A stretch of DNA of 64,000 nucleotides from Gammaproteobacteria bacterium. GTDB taxonomy: Bacteria > Pseudomonadota > Gammaproteobacteria > Steroidobacterales > Steroidobacteraceae. The position numbers and the translations under genes are program-made. Each line of letters begins with the position of its first letter. Position 1 is the stretch's first letter. The stretch spans positions 248,001 through 312,000 of the forward strand of contig JANYHD010000019.1 in NCBI GenBank assembly GCA_025359205.1, in the 5' to 3' direction. The notes below the pieces were generated by a model. That model saw only the letters and a program-made list of their open reading frames with translations, made no database searches and was not told the origin of the DNA. This document shows positions 52,943 to 62,228 of the stretch, piece after piece.

Positions 52943-53674
52943 ATGGAAATACCCGGCAAGCTGGTCGTCCGCACCTACGCGCCCGCGCGGCGCTGGACCA
53001 TGCTGGCCTCGGCGCTGCTGCTGGGCGCGGTGGGGCTGTACCTGGCGTTCCAGATCGGTCGGCAGAAGGCCGGGTTCGATGGTATCCAGGCGGCCCAGCA
53101 GCGCGCGGCGCTGGAGGGGCAGATTGCGGCGCTCCAGAACAACGCCCATGACCTGCAGGTGCAACTCGCGGCCGCGGACGAGGCGCGGATTTCCCAGGTG
53201 CGCGAACGGAGCGAGGTGGCACGAACCATCGGCGAACTGCAGGCTGCGCTCGGCCGCGCGCAGCAGGATCTCGAGTTCTATCGCGGCATCGCCAGTCCGC
53301 TGGCCGCCGCCAAGCCGCCAGCGGTACGCGTGCAGCAGTTCCAGGTTCTGACCGTCAACGCCGCGGCGCGCCGCTATACGCTGCGCTTCGCGCTCAATCG
53401 CCCCACGCGCCCCGAGGAATCCTCCTCCGGCACCCTCGCCGTGACCATTGACGGCGAGCGCGCGGGCGCGGCCGCCAGCCTGGATCTGGCAATGCTTACG
53501 GACGGTAAGCAAAAGGATCTGCCCTACAGCTTCCGTTATTACAGCAATGTGGAACAGCAGGTGACTGTGCCGGCCGATTTCAGGCCCGAGCGCGTTACTA
53601 TAGAAATCCGCCCGGCCCGCAAGGGCCTCGCGCCTTTCCGGCAAACCTTTGTCTGGAACCCGGACGTCACTTGA
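52943..53674 (+). CDS. DUF6776-family membrane protein
   Basis: The 243-residue protein has a short cytoplasmic N-terminus, one membrane helix (about residues 19-36, MLASALLLGAVGLYLAFQI), a coiled coil (about 48-110, rich in QLAAAD and AALGRAQQDLEFYRG) and a C-terminal beta-rich region (YTLRFALNRPTRP ... VTIEIRPARKGL). It is conserved next to bactofilin genes in gammaproteobacteria and has no assigned function. The sequence topology suggests a periplasmic scaffold or adaptor that may work with bactofilin. Confidence 0.82.
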   Translation: MEIPGKLVVRTYAPARRWTMLASALLLGAVGLYLAFQIGRQKAGFDGIQAAQQRAALEGQIAALQNNAHDLQVQLAAADEARISQVRERSEVARTIGELQAALGRAQQDLEFYRGIASPLAAAKPPAVRVQQFQVLTVNAAARRYTLRFALNRPTRPEESSSGTLAVTIDGERAGAAASLDLAMLTDGKQKDLPYSFRYYSNVEQQVTVPADFRPERVTIEIRPARKGLAPFRQTFVWNPDVT

Positions 53675-53702
53675 AACGCCAACCGGCCCTAAGCGAGTAG
53701 CC

Positions 53703-54092
53703 ATGTTCAACCGCAGTGAAAAGCACGCCGCCCGCATCGACACGCTCATCGGCCGTTCGGCCCGCGTGCAGGGCGACATCGAGTTTTCCGGCGGCCTGCA
53801 CATCGACGGCCGCGTCACCGGCAACGTGCGCGCCGTGCCCGGCGCGAAGGCTTCACTGTCGATCAGCGAGCACGGCGTGATCGAAGGCTCAGTCGAGGCG
53901 CCCCAGGTGGTGCTCAATGGCTCGGTAAACGGCGACATCATCGCCTCCGATCGGGTGGTGCTGGGCACCAAGGCGCGGGTGCGCGGCAACGTCAGTTACG
54001 GCGTGATTGAAATGGCCCTCGGCGCGGAAATCACCGGCCGTCTGATTCCGGGCGGCGCCCCGGAAGAGCCCGCCGCGGCCCAGGCCAGCTGA
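53703..54092 (+). CDS. bactofilin (polymer-forming cytoskeletal protein)
   Basis: A 129-residue bactofilin: a right-handed beta-helix repeat domain (residues 12-110, with GDIEFSGGLHIDGRVTGNV, IEGSVEAPQVVLNGSVNGDI and ARVRGNVSYGVIEM) flanked by short disordered ends. Bactofilins polymerise without nucleotides and scaffold cell-wall or pole-localised machinery. It follows the DUF6776 gene by 28 bases; the M23 and transglycosylase genes in the window are possible clients by analogy with other bacteria. Confidence 0.93.
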   Translation: MFNRSEKHAARIDTLIGRSARVQGDIEFSGGLHIDGRVTGNVRAVPGAKASLSISEHGVIEGSVEAPQVVLNGSVNGDIIASDRVVLGTKARVRGNVSYGVIEMALGAEITGRLIPGGAPEEPAAAQAS

Positions 54093-54204
54093 GCCTGGCC
54101 GGCTGGGCCGGGTCAGCCGGAATCGCCCATGAAATCAGCGTGGTTAACACTTCCTGCGCCGCTGCTTTGACGGCCCGGGATGGTGCGCCTACACTGGAGC
54201 GACC

Positions 54205-54573
54205 ATGGACGCACCGCTCAACGACACCCCGCCCCAGGATCCGCCGCTGGTGTTTACCGACGCCGCGGCGCTCAAGGTGGCCGACCTGATCCGCGCCGAG
54301 GGCAATCCGAAGCTGATGCTGCGGGTCTTCGTGCAGGGAGGGGGCTGCTCGGGCCTGCAGTACGGCTTCGAATTTGATGAATTGCTGCAGGAGGGCGACA
54401 CCTGCGTCGAGAACCAGGGCGTGAAGCTGCTGATCGACCCGATGAGCATCAACTACCTGGGCGGCGCCGAAATCGATTTCCGCGACGGGCTCGACGGCGC
54501 GCAGTTCGTGATCCGCAACCCACAAGCCACGACCACCTGCGGTTGCGGCTCGTCATTCTCCACGGGCTCTTAA
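54205..54573 (+). CDS. erpA: iron-sulfur cluster insertion protein ErpA
   Basis: A 122-residue A-type carrier that delivers [2Fe-2S] and [4Fe-4S] clusters to apoproteins. The conserved cysteines lie in [11 protein letters not shown] and the C-terminal [10 protein letters not shown] (C-x-C). The [15 protein letters not shown] segment marks ErpA/IscA. Upstream, TACACT and GGAG lie close to the ATG. It precedes ppx by seven bases. Confidence 0.95.
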   Translation: MDAPLNDTPPQDPPLVFTDAAALKVADLIRAEGNPKLMLRVFVQGGGCSGLQYGFEFDELLQEGDTCVENQGVKLLIDPMSINYLGGAEIDFRDGLDGAQFVIRNPQATTTCGCGSSFSTGS

Positions 54574-54580
54574 AGCCTTC

Positions 54581-56110
54581 GTGAGTCGCGCCGCCCGCAC
54601 CGTGCCCGACGTGCTGGCGGCCGTCGACCTCGGTTCGAACAGCTTCCACCTCGTCGTCGCCCGCTACTCGCATGGCCAGCTGGTGGTCATCGACCGCATG
54701 CGCGAGATGGTGCGCCTGGGCGGCGGCGTCGGCCCCGACGGCCGGCTCGATAAAGTGGTAGCCGCACGCGCGCTCGCCTGCCTCGAGCGTTTCGGCCAGC
54801 GGCTCCGGGACATGCACGCGCGCAGCGTCCGTGTCGTGGGCACCAATGCGCTGCGCATCTCGCGCCGCAAGCAGGCCTTTCTCGAGCGCGCCCGCGATGC
54901 GCTCGGCCATCCGATCGAAATCATCTCCGGCATGGAGGAAGCGCGGCTCATCTACGCCGGGGTCGCGCACACGCTCCCCTCCGAGCCCGGGCGGCGCCTG
55001 GTCATCGACATCGGCGGCGGCAGCACCGAGGTCGTCATCGGCGAGGGCTACGAGCCCCTGCTGCTCGAGAGCCTCAAGCTCGGCTGCGTTTCACTCAGCC
55101 AGCGCTACTTCCCTGAAGAGCGGCTTTCGGAGCGGCGTTTCGAGCGGGCGCGGCTGGCGGCGCGTGTCGAGATCGAGCCGATGCAGACGCGCTTCCTGCA
55201 GCACGGATGGGAGAGCGTGGTGGGGAGCTCGGGCACGGTGCGCGCGATCGGCGAGTGCCTGCACGAGCGCGATCCACAGGCGACCGCCATCACCGCCGAG
55301 GGCCTGGACAAGCTGGTGGCGGAAATGGCCCGTGCGAGCCACTGCCGCGAACTGGAACTGGAATCATTGACCGAGGAGCGGCGGCCGGTGTTCCCCGGCG
55401 GGGTGGTCATCCTCGCCGAGCTGTTCGCGGCGCTCGGCATCGAGCAGCTGCGGATGGCCGAGGGCGCGTTGCGCGACGGCTTGCTGCACGACATGGTGGG
55501 CCGCCTCACCGACGAGGACCCGCGCGAGCGCACCGTGGGCTCGATGGAGCGGCGCTATCACGTCGACACCGCGCAGGCCGCGCGCGTCGAGGCCACGGCG
55601 CTCGGTTTCCTGGCGCAGGTGGCCGAGAGCTGGGAGCTCGACGATCCGCACGCCGAACTGGTGTTGAAATGGGCCGCGCGCCTGCACGAGATCGGGCTCG
55701 ACGTCGCGCACAGCGGCTACCACCGCCACGGCGCCTACCTGCTCGAGAACGCCGACATGCCGGGCTTCGCGCGTGAAGAGCAGCTGCTGCTCGCGCGCCT
55801 GGTCGGCGCCCACCGCCGCAAGCTCATGCTCACCGGGGTCGAGGACCTGATTCCGCCGTGGGACCGGCTGGCCATCCACCTGATGTTGCTGCTGCGGCTC
55901 GCCGTGCTCCTGCATCGCGGCCGCAGCGCCACCGCGCTCCCGCCGATCGAGCTGACCGCCCGCGCACGCACGCTGGAGATGCGTTTCCCGGCGCGCTGGC
56001 TCAAGGACCACGCGCTGTCGGTGGAAGACCTGCACCAGGAAATCGAGTACCTGCGCACGCAGGACGTCAAGCTGCGGATCTACTCCGGCAGCCGCGCCGC
56101 CGCGGAGTAG
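54581..56110 (+). CDS. ppx: exopolyphosphatase/guanosine pentaphosphatase Ppx
   Basis: The 509-residue Ppx/GppA enzyme hydrolyses terminal phosphates of polyphosphate and may convert pppGpp to ppGpp. It has the ASKHA motifs AAVDLGSNSFHLVVAR, IDIGGGSTEVVIGEG and VGSSGTVRAIG, and the C-terminal HD-like domain (WAARLHEIGLDVAHSGYHRHGAYLLENAD). The GTG start at 54581 lies seven bases from the erpA stop. Its 3' end overlaps the convergent ppk gene by 31 bases, placing opposing polyphosphate enzymes head-on. Confidence 0.94.
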   Translation: MSRAARTVPDVLAAVDLGSNSFHLVVARYSHGQLVVIDRMREMVRLGGGVGPDGRLDKVVAARALACLERFGQRLRDMHARSVRVVGTNALRISRRKQAFLERARDALGHPIEIISGMEEARLIYAGVAHTLPSEPGRRLVIDIGGGSTEVVIGEGYEPLLLESLKLGCVSLSQRYFPEERLSERRFERARLAARVEIEPMQTRFLQHGWESVVGSSGTVRAIGECLHERDPQATAITAEGLDKLVAEMARASHCRELELESLTEERRPVFPGGVVILAELFAALGIEQLRMAEGALRDGLLHDMVGRLTDEDPRERTVGSMERRYHVDTAQAARVEATALGFLAQVAESWELDDPHAELVLKWAARLHEIGLDVAHSGYHRHGAYLLENADMPGFAREEQLLLARLVGAHRRKLMLTGVEDLIPPWDRLAIHLMLLLRLAVLLHRGRSATALPPIELTARARTLEMRFPARWLKDHALSVEDLHQEIEYLRTQDVKLRIYSGSRAAAE

Positions 56111-58167
56111 GCTTCGAGCAGTTGCGCTTGCGCGTCGCGCGGCGCCGTGCGTGCGGCCGCCTCGGGAGCGGCCCGGGCGTAGCTCCCGTCGCTCTGCAGC
56201 AGCCAGGCGTTGCTCGTATCCTTGAGGTAGCGCTCCAGGTCCTCGCGGATCCGCGCGCGCAGCTTCGCCAGCTGGATCGGGAAGGCCACTTCGACGCGGC
56301 GGAAGAAATTACGCTCCATCCAGTCGGCGCTCGCCAGGTACAGCTGCGCGCGCCCGGCGTTCTCGAACCAGAACACACGCGAGTGCTCGAGGAAGCGGCC
56401 GACGATCGAGCGCACCTGGATATTCTCCGACACGCCCGGGAGCCCGGGCCGCAGCGCGCAGACGCCGCGCACGATCAGGTCGATGCGCACCCCGGCATTC
56501 GAAGCGCGATAGAGATTTTCAATGGTGGCCGGATCGACCAGGGCATTGAGCTTGGCGATGATGCGCGCACTCTTGCCGGCGCGCGCGTGGGTGATCTCGC
56601 GCTCGATCAGCGCCTGCAATGATTCGTGCAGCTTGAAGGGCGACTGCAGCAGCCGGCGCAGGCGCGGGGTCTGCGTGAGGCTGGTGAGCTGCAGGAAGAT
56701 CTCGTGGACGTCGGTGCCGATGGCCTCGTCGCAGGTGAACAGGCCGTAGTCGGTGTAGCTGCGCGCGGTGCCGGCGTGATAGTTGCCGGTGCCGAGGTGG
56801 CAATAGCGCCGGATCCCGTGCGCCTCGCGCCGCACGATCAGCAGCAGCTTGGCGTGGGTCTTGTAGCCCACCACGCCGTACATGACGTGCGCGCCCGCCT
56901 CCTGCAGGCGCGTCGACAGCTCGATGTTCGCCTCTTCATCGAAGCGCGCACGCAGCTCGATGACGACGGTGACGTCCTTGCCGGCCTGCGCCGCGGCCAC
57001 CAGCGCGTCGACGATGTGCGAATGGTCACCGGTGCGATACAGCGTCTGCTTGATCGCCAGCACGGTCGGGTCGGCGGCCGCCTGGCGCAGCAGGTCCATC
57101 ACCGGCGTGAAACTCTGGAACGGATGGTGCAGCAGCACGTCGCGCTGGCGGATGGCGTCGAACAGGTCGTGTACGCCGCTGAAGCCCTCGGGGAGCCCCG
57201 GCGTGAACACCGGGTACTTCAGGTCCGGCCGCGGCACCAGGTCGTAGATCGCCGAGAAGCGGTTGAGATTCACCGGACCCGGGACCGAATACCAGTCGAG
57301 CGGCTCGAGCGCGAAATGCTGCAGCAGGAAATCGACCATCTGCTGCGGGCAGTTGGCCCCGGTCTCAAGCCGCACCGCCGCGCCATAGCGGCGGTGCGCG
57401 AGCTCGCCCTCGAGCGCGCGGCGCAGGTCGTCGACCTCTTCGTCGTCGATGAACAGGTCGCTGTTGCGCGTCAGCCTGAACTGGTAGCAACCCTGTACTT
57501 CCATGCCCGTGAACAGCCGCGGCACGAACGCCTCGACGATGGTCGAGAGGGCCACGAGCCGTTGCCGGCCGCCGGCGGCCGGCAGCGCCACGATGCGCGG
57601 GAGCGAACGCGGCGCCTGCACGATCGCCATGTCGCCGTCGCGCCCGAACGCATCCTTGCCGGAAAGCTTGACGATGAAGTTGAGGCTCTTGTTCTGGATG
57701 CGCGGAAAGGGCCGCGCCGGATCGAGCCCGAGCGGGCTCAGGACCGGCTCGACCTCGGAGATGAAATGCTGCTCGAGCCAGGCGTGTGTGTCCGCGTCCC
57801 ATTCGGTACCGGCCAGCAGCTCGATGCCCTCGGCGTGCAGTTCGCCCAGCAGCACGTCGTTGAGCGCGCTGTACTGCTCGCGGATCAGGTGCAGCGCGCG
57901 CGCGTGAATGGCGGAGAGCTGTTCGGGAATGTTCAGCGTGTCGGGCGCGCTCTGCGTGGAGCCGAGTTCGAGCAGCTGCTTGAGCCCCGAGACGCGGATC
58001 TCGAAGAACTCGTCGAGGTTGGAGGAGCAGATGCACAGGAACCGGAGCCGTTCGAGCAGCGGCACCCGCCCGTCCTGGGCCTGCGCCAGCACGCGCGCGT
58101 TGAACTCCAGCGCCGCTAGTTCGCGGTTGATGAAGTGCTGCGGTGCACGGAGCGGTAGCTGATCCAA
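56080..58167 (-). CDS. ppk: polyphosphate kinase 1
   Basis: Ppk1 polymerises the gamma phosphate of ATP into polyphosphate. The 695-residue protein matches E. coli (688). Autophosphorylation histidine H438 lies in YKTHAKLLLI and the second essential histidine H595 in LEHSRVFWFENAG; FINRELAALEFNARVL opens the protein and RYCHLGTGNYHAGTARSYTDYGLFT is present. The end overlaps ppx on the other strand by 31 bases. The antisense overlap could allow mutual interference of the two transcripts. Confidence 0.97.
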   Translation of the reverse strand: MDQLPLRAPQHFINRELAALEFNARVLAQAQDGRVPLLERLRFLCICSSNLDEFFEIRVSGLKQLLELGSTQSAPDTLNIPEQLSAIHARALHLIREQYSALNDVLLGELHAEGIELLAGTEWDADTHAWLEQHFISEVEPVLSPLGLDPARPFPRIQNKSLNFIVKLSGKDAFGRDGDMAIVQAPRSLPRIVALPAAGGRQRLVALSTIVEAFVPRLFTGMEVQGCYQFRLTRNSDLFIDDEEVDDLRRALEGELAHRRYGAAVRLETGANCPQQMVDFLLQHFALEPLDWYSVPGPVNLNRFSAIYDLVPRPDLKYPVFTPGLPEGFSGVHDLFDAIRQRDVLLHHPFQSFTPVMDLLRQAAADPTVLAIKQTLYRTGDHSHIVDALVAAAQAGKDVTVVIELRARFDEEANIELSTRLQEAGAHVMYGVVGYKTHAKLLLIVRREAHGIRRYCHLGTGNYHAGTARSYTDYGLFTCDEAIGTDVHEIFLQLTSLTQTPRLRRLLQSPFKLHESLQALIEREITHARAGKSARIIAKLNALVDPATIENLYRASNAGVRIDLIVRGVCALRPGLPGVSENIQVRSIVGRFLEHSRVFWFENAGRAQLYLASADWMERNFFRRVEVAFPIQLAKLRARIREDLERYLKDTSNAWLLQSDGSYARAAPEAAARTAPRDAQAQLLEAYSAAARLPE

Positions 58168-58259
58168 GGCCGGACACCCGTCAGGGGTTGTGGGGGTCCA
58201 TTGTAAGGGCTACCCCGGCCGGAACTGTGTTACAGCGCCAGGTAGCGCCCCCGGGGGGG

Positions 58260-59516
58260 TCAGCGGGCCGTCACCGCAGATCCCGCGGGCTGCAGCTCGA
58301 GCGCGGCCAGGAAGGGAGCAGTCTGGCGCCGGAAATCGTCCGCCAGGGCGGGCTCGAGGGGGGTCGCGTCGGGTAGCTTGACGTGCTGCGGGTCGAGGTA
58401 ACGGCCGTTCAAGCGGTACTCGTAGTGCAGATGGGGCCCAGTGGCGAGCCCGGTCATGCCCACGTAGGCGACTGTCTGGCCCTGCTGGACACGGGCGCCG
58501 ACCCGGGCCGCCGGGGCGAACCGCGACAGATGCCCGTAGACCGTGACGATGCCGCCGCCGTGGTCTATTTCGATGAGATTGCCGTAACCGCCGCGGACGC
58601 CACGAAAGCGGATACGCCCATCGCCTGCTGCCCGCACCGGTGTGCCGGTGGGCGCCGCGTAATCGACGCCCTGGTGTGCGCGTACCAGGTCGAGGATCGG
58701 GTGGTAGCGCGCGTGGCTGAAGCGCGAACTGACGCGGCGGAATTCCAGCGGCGCGCGCAGGAACGCCTTCTGCATGCTGCGCCCGTCGGGGCTGTAGTAA
58801 CGCGCGCTCCCGTCCGGCGCACGGTAGCGCAGCGCGCGTACTACGCGCCCCTGGTTGGTGAAGCGGGCCGCGAGGATCGGGCCGTCCTGCAGGTACTCGC
58901 CCCGCTGGTAGAGACGCTGGTAGCTCACGGTGAATTCGTCGCCGGGACGCAGGCCCTGCGCGAAATCGATGTCCCAGCCGAAGATCTGCGCCAGCTGCAG
59001 CACGGTCTGCTCCTGCATCCCGGCGCCCTGCGCGGCGTCGAACAGCGAGGAATCGACGACGCCATGCGCGACGATGACGCGGGCCTCGATGGGCCGCGCG
59101 CTGACGTCGGCCCGAAAGCCGTCCGCCTCGCGGGTGACCCTGAGCTGCTCGGTGAGCGAGAGATTGCGCTCGAGCGTGACCAGTGCGCCGTCGCGATGGG
59201 TCAGGCGCAGCGATTCGCCCGGGACCAGCCGATCGATCAGGGCGCGCGCACCAGCGATTGCACGCAGGTTGGCCAGATCGGCGAGGCTCAGTTCCAGTTT
59301 GCGGAAGATCGCATCCAGCGTGTCGTTGCGCCGGACGATGACTTCGATGGTGTCGAGGCCGGCAGCCATCGAGGCCGTCTGGGCGACAAGCGTCGTGGGC
59401 ACGGGACGCGGCTGGGGCACGGCCGCCGGGACCTGCAGCTGCGGGTGATGGTCGTTGGCGACCAGCACCAGGCCGAGCAGGGTGTAGCTCAAGATGGCAG
59501 GTCGCAGCAGGGCCAT
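58260..59516 (-). CDS. M23-family murein endopeptidase, MepM-like
   Basis: The predicted envelope protein (418 residues) has an N-terminal membrane segment (residues 3-20, LLRPAILSYTLLGLVLVA), an OapA/LysM-like N-terminal domain (VIVRRNDTLDAIFRKLELS) and a C-terminal LytM zinc-peptidase domain with HQGVDYAAPTGTPV, DHGGGIVTVYGHLSRF and GPHLHYEYRLNG carrying the HxxxD and HxH metal ligands. It should cleave peptide cross-links in peptidoglycan and allow wall expansion. ATG 59516 is preferred because the longer reading has a charged N-terminus before the membrane segment. It is divergent from tyrS. Confidence 0.88.
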   Translation of the reverse strand: MALLRPAILSYTLLGLVLVANDHHPQLQVPAAVPQPRPVPTTLVAQTASMAAGLDTIEVIVRRNDTLDAIFRKLELSLADLANLRAIAGARALIDRLVPGESLRLTHRDGALVTLERNLSLTEQLRVTREADGFRADVSARPIEARVIVAHGVVDSSLFDAAQGAGMQEQTVLQLAQIFGWDIDFAQGLRPGDEFTVSYQRLYQRGEYLQDGPILAARFTNQGRVVRALRYRAPDGSARYYSPDGRSMQKAFLRAPLEFRRVSSRFSHARYHPILDLVRAHQGVDYAAPTGTPVRAAGDGRIRFRGVRGGYGNLIEIDHGGGIVTVYGHLSRFAPAARVGARVQQGQTVAYVGMTGLATGPHLHYEYRLNGRYLDPQHVKLPDATPLEPALADDFRRQTAPFLAALELQPAGSAVTAR

Positions 59517-59588
59517 CGGCGCACCGTAGCCGAGCCTCGGGCACCAGGTCAACGTCCCGGCCGCGTCATCCTGCTAAAGTTGTGATCT

Positions 59589-60830
59589 ATGGCAACCATC
59601 ACCCATTCCGTGGCCGAACAGATGGCGGAGCTGCAGCGCGGCGCCGCCGAAGTATTGACCATTCCTGACCTGGAGAAGAAGCTCCGCCGCGGCGTGCCGC
59701 TGCGCATCAAGGCCGGGTTCGACCCCACCGCGCCCGACCTGCACCTCGGGCACACGGTGCTGATCAACAAGTTGCGCCAGTTCCAGCAGTTCGGTCACGA
59801 GGTCACCTTCCTGATCGGCGACTTCACCGGCATGATCGGCGATCCGACCGGACGCAACGCCACGCGTCCGCGGCTCACGCCCGAAGAGATCAAGAGCAAC
59901 GCGCGCACCTACCAGCAGCAGATCTACAAGATCCTCGATCCGGCCACCACCCGCATCGATTTCAATTCGCGCTGGTTCGGTCCCATGAACGCGGCCGGGC
60001 TCATCGAGATCGCCGCGCGCCACACGGTGGCGCGCATGCTCGAGCGCGACGACTTCAGCAAGCGCTTCAGGGCCAACCAGCCGATCGCGCTGCACGAGTT
60101 CCTGTACCCGCTGGTGCAGGGCTATGACTCGGTGGCCCTTAGTGCTGATGTTGAGCTGGGCGGTACAGATCAGAAATTCAACCTGCTGGTCGGCCGCCAG
60201 TTGCAGGAGCAATACGGCCAGGAGCCGCAGGTGGTGCTGACCATGCCGCTGCTCGAAGGGCTCGACGGCGTCAACAAGATGTCGAAGTCGCTCGGCAATT
60301 TCATCGCCATCACCGATGCGCCGGACGACATGTTCGGCAAGCTGATGAGCATTTCCGACGATCTGATGTGGCGCTACTTCGAGCTGCTCTCCTTCCGCCC
60401 GCTGGCATCGATCGCGGCCCTTAAGAGCGAGATCACAACGGGCCGGAATCCGCGCGACGTGAAGTTCGAGCTGGCGCAGGAGATCGTTACCCGCTTCCAC
60501 GATGCGGCGGCGGCTGGGCGTGCGCAGGCCGAGTTCGTAGCGCGTTTCCGCCAGGGGGCGCTGCCCGAGAAGATTGATACCGTAACGGTGCCGACCGACG
60601 GCAAGCCGCTGCGCCTGGGCAATGTGCTCAAGGCCGCGGGTCTTGCGGCGAGCGCCTCGGAAGCCAACCGGCTGATCGACCAGGGTGCCGTGCGGCTGGG
60701 GCAAGACGCCGCCACGCTGGAAAAGGTGTCGACGCGCGACACGTCGCTGGCAACGCCGGGCAGCTACCTGCTGCAGGTGGGCAAACTGCGGTTCCTGCGG
60801 GTAAACCTGCAACCGGCGGAGCAGCGCTAG
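59589..60830 (+). CDS. tyrS: tyrosyl-tRNA synthetase TyrS
   Basis: A 413-residue class I aminoacyl-tRNA synthetase. It has the HIGH-like HLGHTVLI, the tyrosine-site [27 protein letters not shown] region and KMSKS in NKMSKSLGN, plus a C-terminal S4-like RNA-binding domain ([18 protein letters not shown]). It looks like the TyrS class common in Xanthomonadales and Pseudomonas, shorter than E. coli TyrS. A TAAAGT -10-like box lies eight bases before the ATG. It ends at a strong hairpin. Confidence 0.96.
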   Translation: MATITHSVAEQMAELQRGAAEVLTIPDLEKKLRRGVPLRIKAGFDPTAPDLHLGHTVLINKLRQFQQFGHEVTFLIGDFTGMIGDPTGRNATRPRLTPEEIKSNARTYQQQIYKILDPATTRIDFNSRWFGPMNAAGLIEIAARHTVARMLERDDFSKRFRANQPIALHEFLYPLVQGYDSVALSADVELGGTDQKFNLLVGRQLQEQYGQEPQVVLTMPLLEGLDGVNKMSKSLGNFIAITDAPDDMFGKLMSISDDLMWRYFELLSFRPLASIAALKSEITTGRNPRDVKFELAQEIVTRFHDAAAAGRAQAEFVARFRQGALPEKIDTVTVPTDGKPLRLGNVLKAAGLAASASEANRLIDQGAVRLGQDAATLEKVSTRDTSLATPGSYLLQVGKLRFLRVNLQPAEQR

Positions 60831-60850
60831 AGGGCTGCGCTGCTCCGCCG
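60814..60850. terminator. 14-bp perfect hairpin after tyrS
   Basis: CGGCGGAGCAGCGC (60814-60827), a nine-base loop holding the tyrS stop codon, and GCGCTGCTCCGCCG (60837-60850) form a 14-base-pair perfect stem. No T tract follows on either strand. It sits between convergent tyrS and the TSP3-protein gene and probably blocks read-through or protects mRNA ends. Confidence 0.6.
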
Positions 60851-60867
60851 CGTCGTGCCTGCGCGGG

Positions 60868-62103
60868 TTACTTGACCGCGCAATACCTGCGCGTGCACTG
60901 CTTCGCGCACGCGGCTGCGTCCGTCAGTGTCACGACCAGGTTACCATCCGCATCACGCGGATCGGTGGCACCGACGTGCTTCCCCGCTGCCTTGAGGATC
61001 GCAAAGATATCGTAGGCGTCGATGTCATTGTCGGCGTCGACATAGCAGCGCCGCACGGGCGGGGGCTCGCAAACGTCGCCAACGCCGTTGCCGTTGCTGT
61101 CCTTCTGATCAGGGTTTGCTACCAGCGGGCAGTTGTCGCAGGCGTCGCCCACTTTGTCACCGTCCGCATCGGCCTGGCCCGGATTGGCCACAGCGGGGCA
61201 GTTGTCAATCGAGTCGGGCACGCCATCGTGATCGGTGTCGACGACGGTCGCCCCGCACTCCGTTGCCGACAGTTTTCCACCACAGAAATGGAAGAAATAG
61301 TCATTGCTGGCCAGCAGGGGACTGGCAAGCGAGGTGGTGTTGCTGCCAAGCACGAACCCGGGAATGCCCGGTGGTACGGCATAGCTGTCGGTGTCGTTCC
61401 TGCCATAGCGAATGCGCAGGTCAAAGTCGCCGTCAGCCGAACTCGGGTGCGCGTACAGCACGACCTGCGTGTAGATGAATACCGCCGGATTAGTGCCGGT
61501 CAGGAAGGTGGAGGCCCAAGACATGTGGAAAGCCTTGACCGCATCGGCGGGGGAGTACACGCCTGCCGAATCAGCAACGGGGTCGGCCTCGCCACGGCCG
61601 TAGAGGGTGGCTTCGTTATGCGACCCGTCAAACACCAGATTGGCGGCATCAAGGACATACTGCCCCGATTGCATGTCGGCGTAGAACGGCGCTATCACCG
61701 GCAGTCCTATACCGGCAAGCGTGGTCGAGGGCGCCGGAGTAGCAGGCAGCGCCGCATCGAAGGAGGCAATGCCGTTCTCGTTGGCGAACAGCGTGTGCCT
61801 GTTGCCGGTGCCGAAATTGACGTTGAAGCCCAGTTCAATTTCTTTCGAGCCATCGAGTGTCAGGTCCAGAAAGCAGGACTGTGGCAACACCGAGAGGCTG
61901 TTGCTGCAGGCGGCCGTGCCGTCGGCAAGCTGGTTCCCAGCCGTCAGGAAACCCATGTTCTGGCCGCTGCTGAAGTAGCTGTCACCGAAATCAATGGCGA
62001 TCTTGCGCGCCTCACTGGGTGCCGACCACAGCGCAGCCAGGGCGACTGCAGCGCAAAGAGCGATCGCACGCACTGATCGGCGCGGGTATAACGTAAGGCC
62101 CAT
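60868..62103 (-). CDS. secreted protein with NIDO-like and thrombospondin type 3 repeats
   Basis: The predicted exported protein (411 residues) has a signal peptide (about 32 residues). An N-terminal domain with [43 protein letters not shown] and [18 protein letters not shown] resembles the extracellular NIDO domain. Thrombospondin type 3 calcium repeats follow ([42 protein letters not shown]). The C-terminus ([16 protein letters not shown] ... [16 protein letters not shown]) looks like a dockerin- or EF-hand-type calcium module. A cell-surface or matrix adhesin role is plausible; no partner genes are seen. It is divergent from the TIR-TPR gene. Confidence 0.82.
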   Translation of the reverse strand: MGLTLYPRRSVRAIALCAAVALAALWSAPSEARKIAIDFGDSYFSSGQNMGFLTAGNQLADGTAACSNSLSVLPQSCFLDLTLDGSKEIELGFNVNFGTGNRHTLFANENGIASFDAALPATPAPSTTLAGIGLPVIAPFYADMQSGQYVLDAANLVFDGSHNEATLYGRGEADPVADSAGVYSPADAVKAFHMSWASTFLTGTNPAVFIYTQVVLYAHPSSADGDFDLRIRYGRNDTDSYAVPPGIPGFVLGSNTTSLASPLLASNDYFFHFCGGKLSATECGATVVDTDHDGVPDSIDNCPAVANPGQADADGDKVGDACDNCPLVANPDQKDSNGNGVGDVCEPPPVRRCYVDADNDIDAYDIFAILKAAGKHVGATDPRDADGNLVVTLTDAAACAKQCTRRYCAVK

Positions 62104-62228
62104 GACTGCTCCCTCTATCTGTGTTTGTCTATGTTGTTCCGCGAGCCGGTATTTATACGCTCGAATTTGAGATAATGTAAAGAAGGGCGCGATGACTCCG
62201 CACGCGTTGCTTCAGGGTTCGCTGCATT

